Translations under genes and position numbers: made by a program
NCBI RefSeq assembly: GCF_000764025.1
Contig: NZ_KN234767.1
Location: 1 to 62,570, forward strand
DNA: 62,570 nt
Direction of reading: 5' to 3'
From: Pseudohaliea rubra DSM 19751
GTDB lineage: Bacteria; Pseudomonadota; Gammaproteobacteria; Pseudomonadales; Halieaceae
Shown here: piece by piece, positions 61,617 through 62,570 of the stretch
Layout of the letters: each line of letters begins with the position of its first letter
Position numbering within the stretch: the first letter of the stretch is position 1
The notes under the pieces: model-generated
Databases searched by the model: none
Told to the model about the DNA's origin: nothing
What the model saw: the letters and a program-made list of their open reading frames with translations, nothing else

Positions 61617-62213
61617 ATGTCCACCATGGCGTCCGATTCACTCAGGTATGCCCGCCGGCTGCGAGAGGCGGGGGTGCCTGAACCTCAGGCGGATGCGCAG
61701 GCGGAACTCATGGCAGAAGCATTCGGCTTTTACGCGTACAACATCCTGACGAAAGACCATTTCGAGGCAGTGCTGGATGCACGTTTCGCCCGGCAGGATG
61801 CGAAGTTCGAGGGGCGTTTTAACCAACTTGAAGGTCGCCTTGCCGAATTTGAAGGTCGTTTTGCCGAGCTTGATGGGCGCTTTGTCGAAGTTGAAGGGCG
61901 TTTTGCCGAGCTTGAGGCAAAGTTCGAGAAATGTTTTGCGGAACAGGACGCAAAGTTTGAAAGCCGTTTCGGTGCATTCGAGGCCAAGTTCGAAAGACGC
62001 TTGGTGGAGCAGGAGGCAAAGTTCGAAGGGCGCCTTGGCGAACTCGAGGCCGGCTTCAATGAGCGCCTGGCCGCGCAGGGCGCCCGTATGGAAGGGCGTT
62101 TTGCGGCCCTGGAGAAAGGCCAGTCCCTGCACACCTGGATGCTCGGGCTCATCATCATCACCCTGGTCGTGCCGCAGCTACAGGCCTGGCTGGCGGCAGC
62201 GGCGCTTCTCTAA
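61617..62213 (+). CDS. Coiled-coil protein with C-terminal membrane anchor (DUF1640-like)
   Basis: A 198-residue protein. The N-terminus (LRYARRLREAGVPEPQADAQ, then AELMAEAFG) resembles DUF1640-type proteins. Residues about 55-175 form a repetitive coiled coil: an 11-mer (RFARQDAKFEG), four 7-mers of the type RFAELDG, then 11-mers (RFAELEAKFEK, RFGAFEAKFER, RLVEQEAKFEG). One transmembrane helix follows (WMLGLIIITLVVPQLQAWL). ATG 61617 has GGGGAGAGC upstream; a TTG at 61581 is a poorer choice. Function unknown. Confidence 0.8.
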   Translation: MSTMASDSLRYARRLREAGVPEPQADAQAELMAEAFGFYAYNILTKDHFEAVLDARFARQDAKFEGRFNQLEGRLAEFEGRFAELDGRFVEVEGRFAELEAKFEKCFAEQDAKFESRFGAFEAKFERRLVEQEAKFEGRLGELEAGFNERLAAQGARMEGRFAALEKGQSLHTWMLGLIIITLVVPQLQAWLAAAALL

Positions 62214-62275
62214 AAAGGCCCGCACAGGGTCCGGCGGCAGCTGCGGGGCGGCATAACGCCTCTCCCCTCGGCCGT

Positions 62276-62570
62276 TCAATGCCGGTAACTCAGCGCCTCC
62301 ACCAGCTGCGCCCGCCCGGGCGCCGGCACCCCGGCAAGGTCCGCCAGCGTCAGCGCCACGCGCAGGCAGCGCTTGAGCGCCCGCGGTGACAGGCCGAGGC
62401 GTTCCGTGGCCTGGGCGAGGAGCTCGCGGTTGCCGTCGTCGAGGGGGCAGTAGTGGGCCAGGGCCTCGTCGGAAAGCGCTGCGTTGCAGTGGCCCTGGCG
62501 CGCGCGCTGCCGGTTCCGTGCCGCGAGGACGCGTTCGCGCACCGGCGCGCTGGCCTCGCCGCGGGCGTCC
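62276..62570 (-). CDS. YifB/ComM family Mg-chelatase-like ATPase (partial, 5' end outside window)
   Basis: Only the C-terminal 97 residues or so are in the window; the frame is open to the right edge. The sequence VRERVLAARNRQRARQG, then LLAQATERLGLSPRALKRCL and VALTLADLAGVPAPGRAQLVEALSYR is the typical Mg_chelatase_C end of YifB/ComM proteins, helicases that aid natural transformation in several gammaproteobacteria. Despite the family name it is unrelated to bacteriochlorophyll synthesis. Confidence 0.92.
   Translation of the reverse strand, partial: DARGEASAPVRERVLAARNRQRARQGHCNAALSDEALAHYCPLDDGNRELLAQATERLGLSPRALKRCLRVALTLADLAGVPAPGRAQLVEALSYRH

Overview
This window is a photosynthesis gene cluster of a high-GC, purple-type anoxygenic phototroph, followed by chromosomal housekeeping genes and a lower-GC surface-fibre locus. 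The content fits a gammaproteobacterial aerobic anoxygenic phototroph of the OM60/NOR5 (Halieaceae) type. The clues are the gene order pufQ-L-M-C followed by pufB-A, the oxygen-dependent cyclase gene acsF, spirilloxanthin-series carotenoid genes and a neighbouring BLUF photoreceptor. The lineage is an inference from gene content; no marker gene proves it.

Layout. 1-521 is the end of bchO. 844-6717 holds crtI, crtB, crtC (reverse), crtE and crtF. 6842-15722 is a bchC-X-Y-Z-pufQ-L-M-C-B-A superoperon, followed by idi. 16495-30935 lies on the minus strand: a hemN-like gene, puhE-C-B-A, lhaA, bchM-L-H-B-N-F. 31161-36400 runs forward: ppsR, bchG, a PucC-type transporter, bchP and a small membrane protein. 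acsF (reverse) and a BLUF gene are divergent at about 37.5 kb. Together these genes encode most of the steps from Mg-protoporphyrin to bacteriochlorophyll a, the reaction centre with a tetraheme cytochrome, LH1 and assembly factors. TGT-N12-ACA sites, the PpsR/CrtJ operator, lie at crtI, crtC/crtE, bchC, bchF/ppsR, bchG and acsF/BLUF. Four of these regions carry two sites exactly 26 bp apart (the second site is degenerate at bchF/ppsR), so the cluster looks like a self-contained PpsR regulon.

38.2-45 kb carries lipoprotein genes, a GST, a cytochrome c5-like protein, and a small inserted region with a GNAT/RHH toxin-antitoxin pair. That region is bounded by a 36-bp direct repeat copying the 3' end of the helicase gene rep.

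45-58.6 kb looks like one signalling and surface module: an OmpR-type response regulator, a 7TMR hybrid histidine kinase with an HPt domain, an EAL phosphodiesterase, a secreted GLUG/choice-of-anchor-U protein, three related DUF4402-like subunits, a PapD-like chaperone, a large usher-like outer-membrane protein and a fourth small secreted protein. The part from about 49.8 to 58.9 kb is visibly richer in A+T. An identical CTGTTAA-N4-CTGTTAA direct repeat lies upstream of the regulator gene and of the first surface gene, which suggests that the two-component system controls the fibres. The window ends with a TPR-sulfotransferase gene interrupted by a TGA, a coiled-coil membrane protein and the end of a YifB/ComM-type gene.
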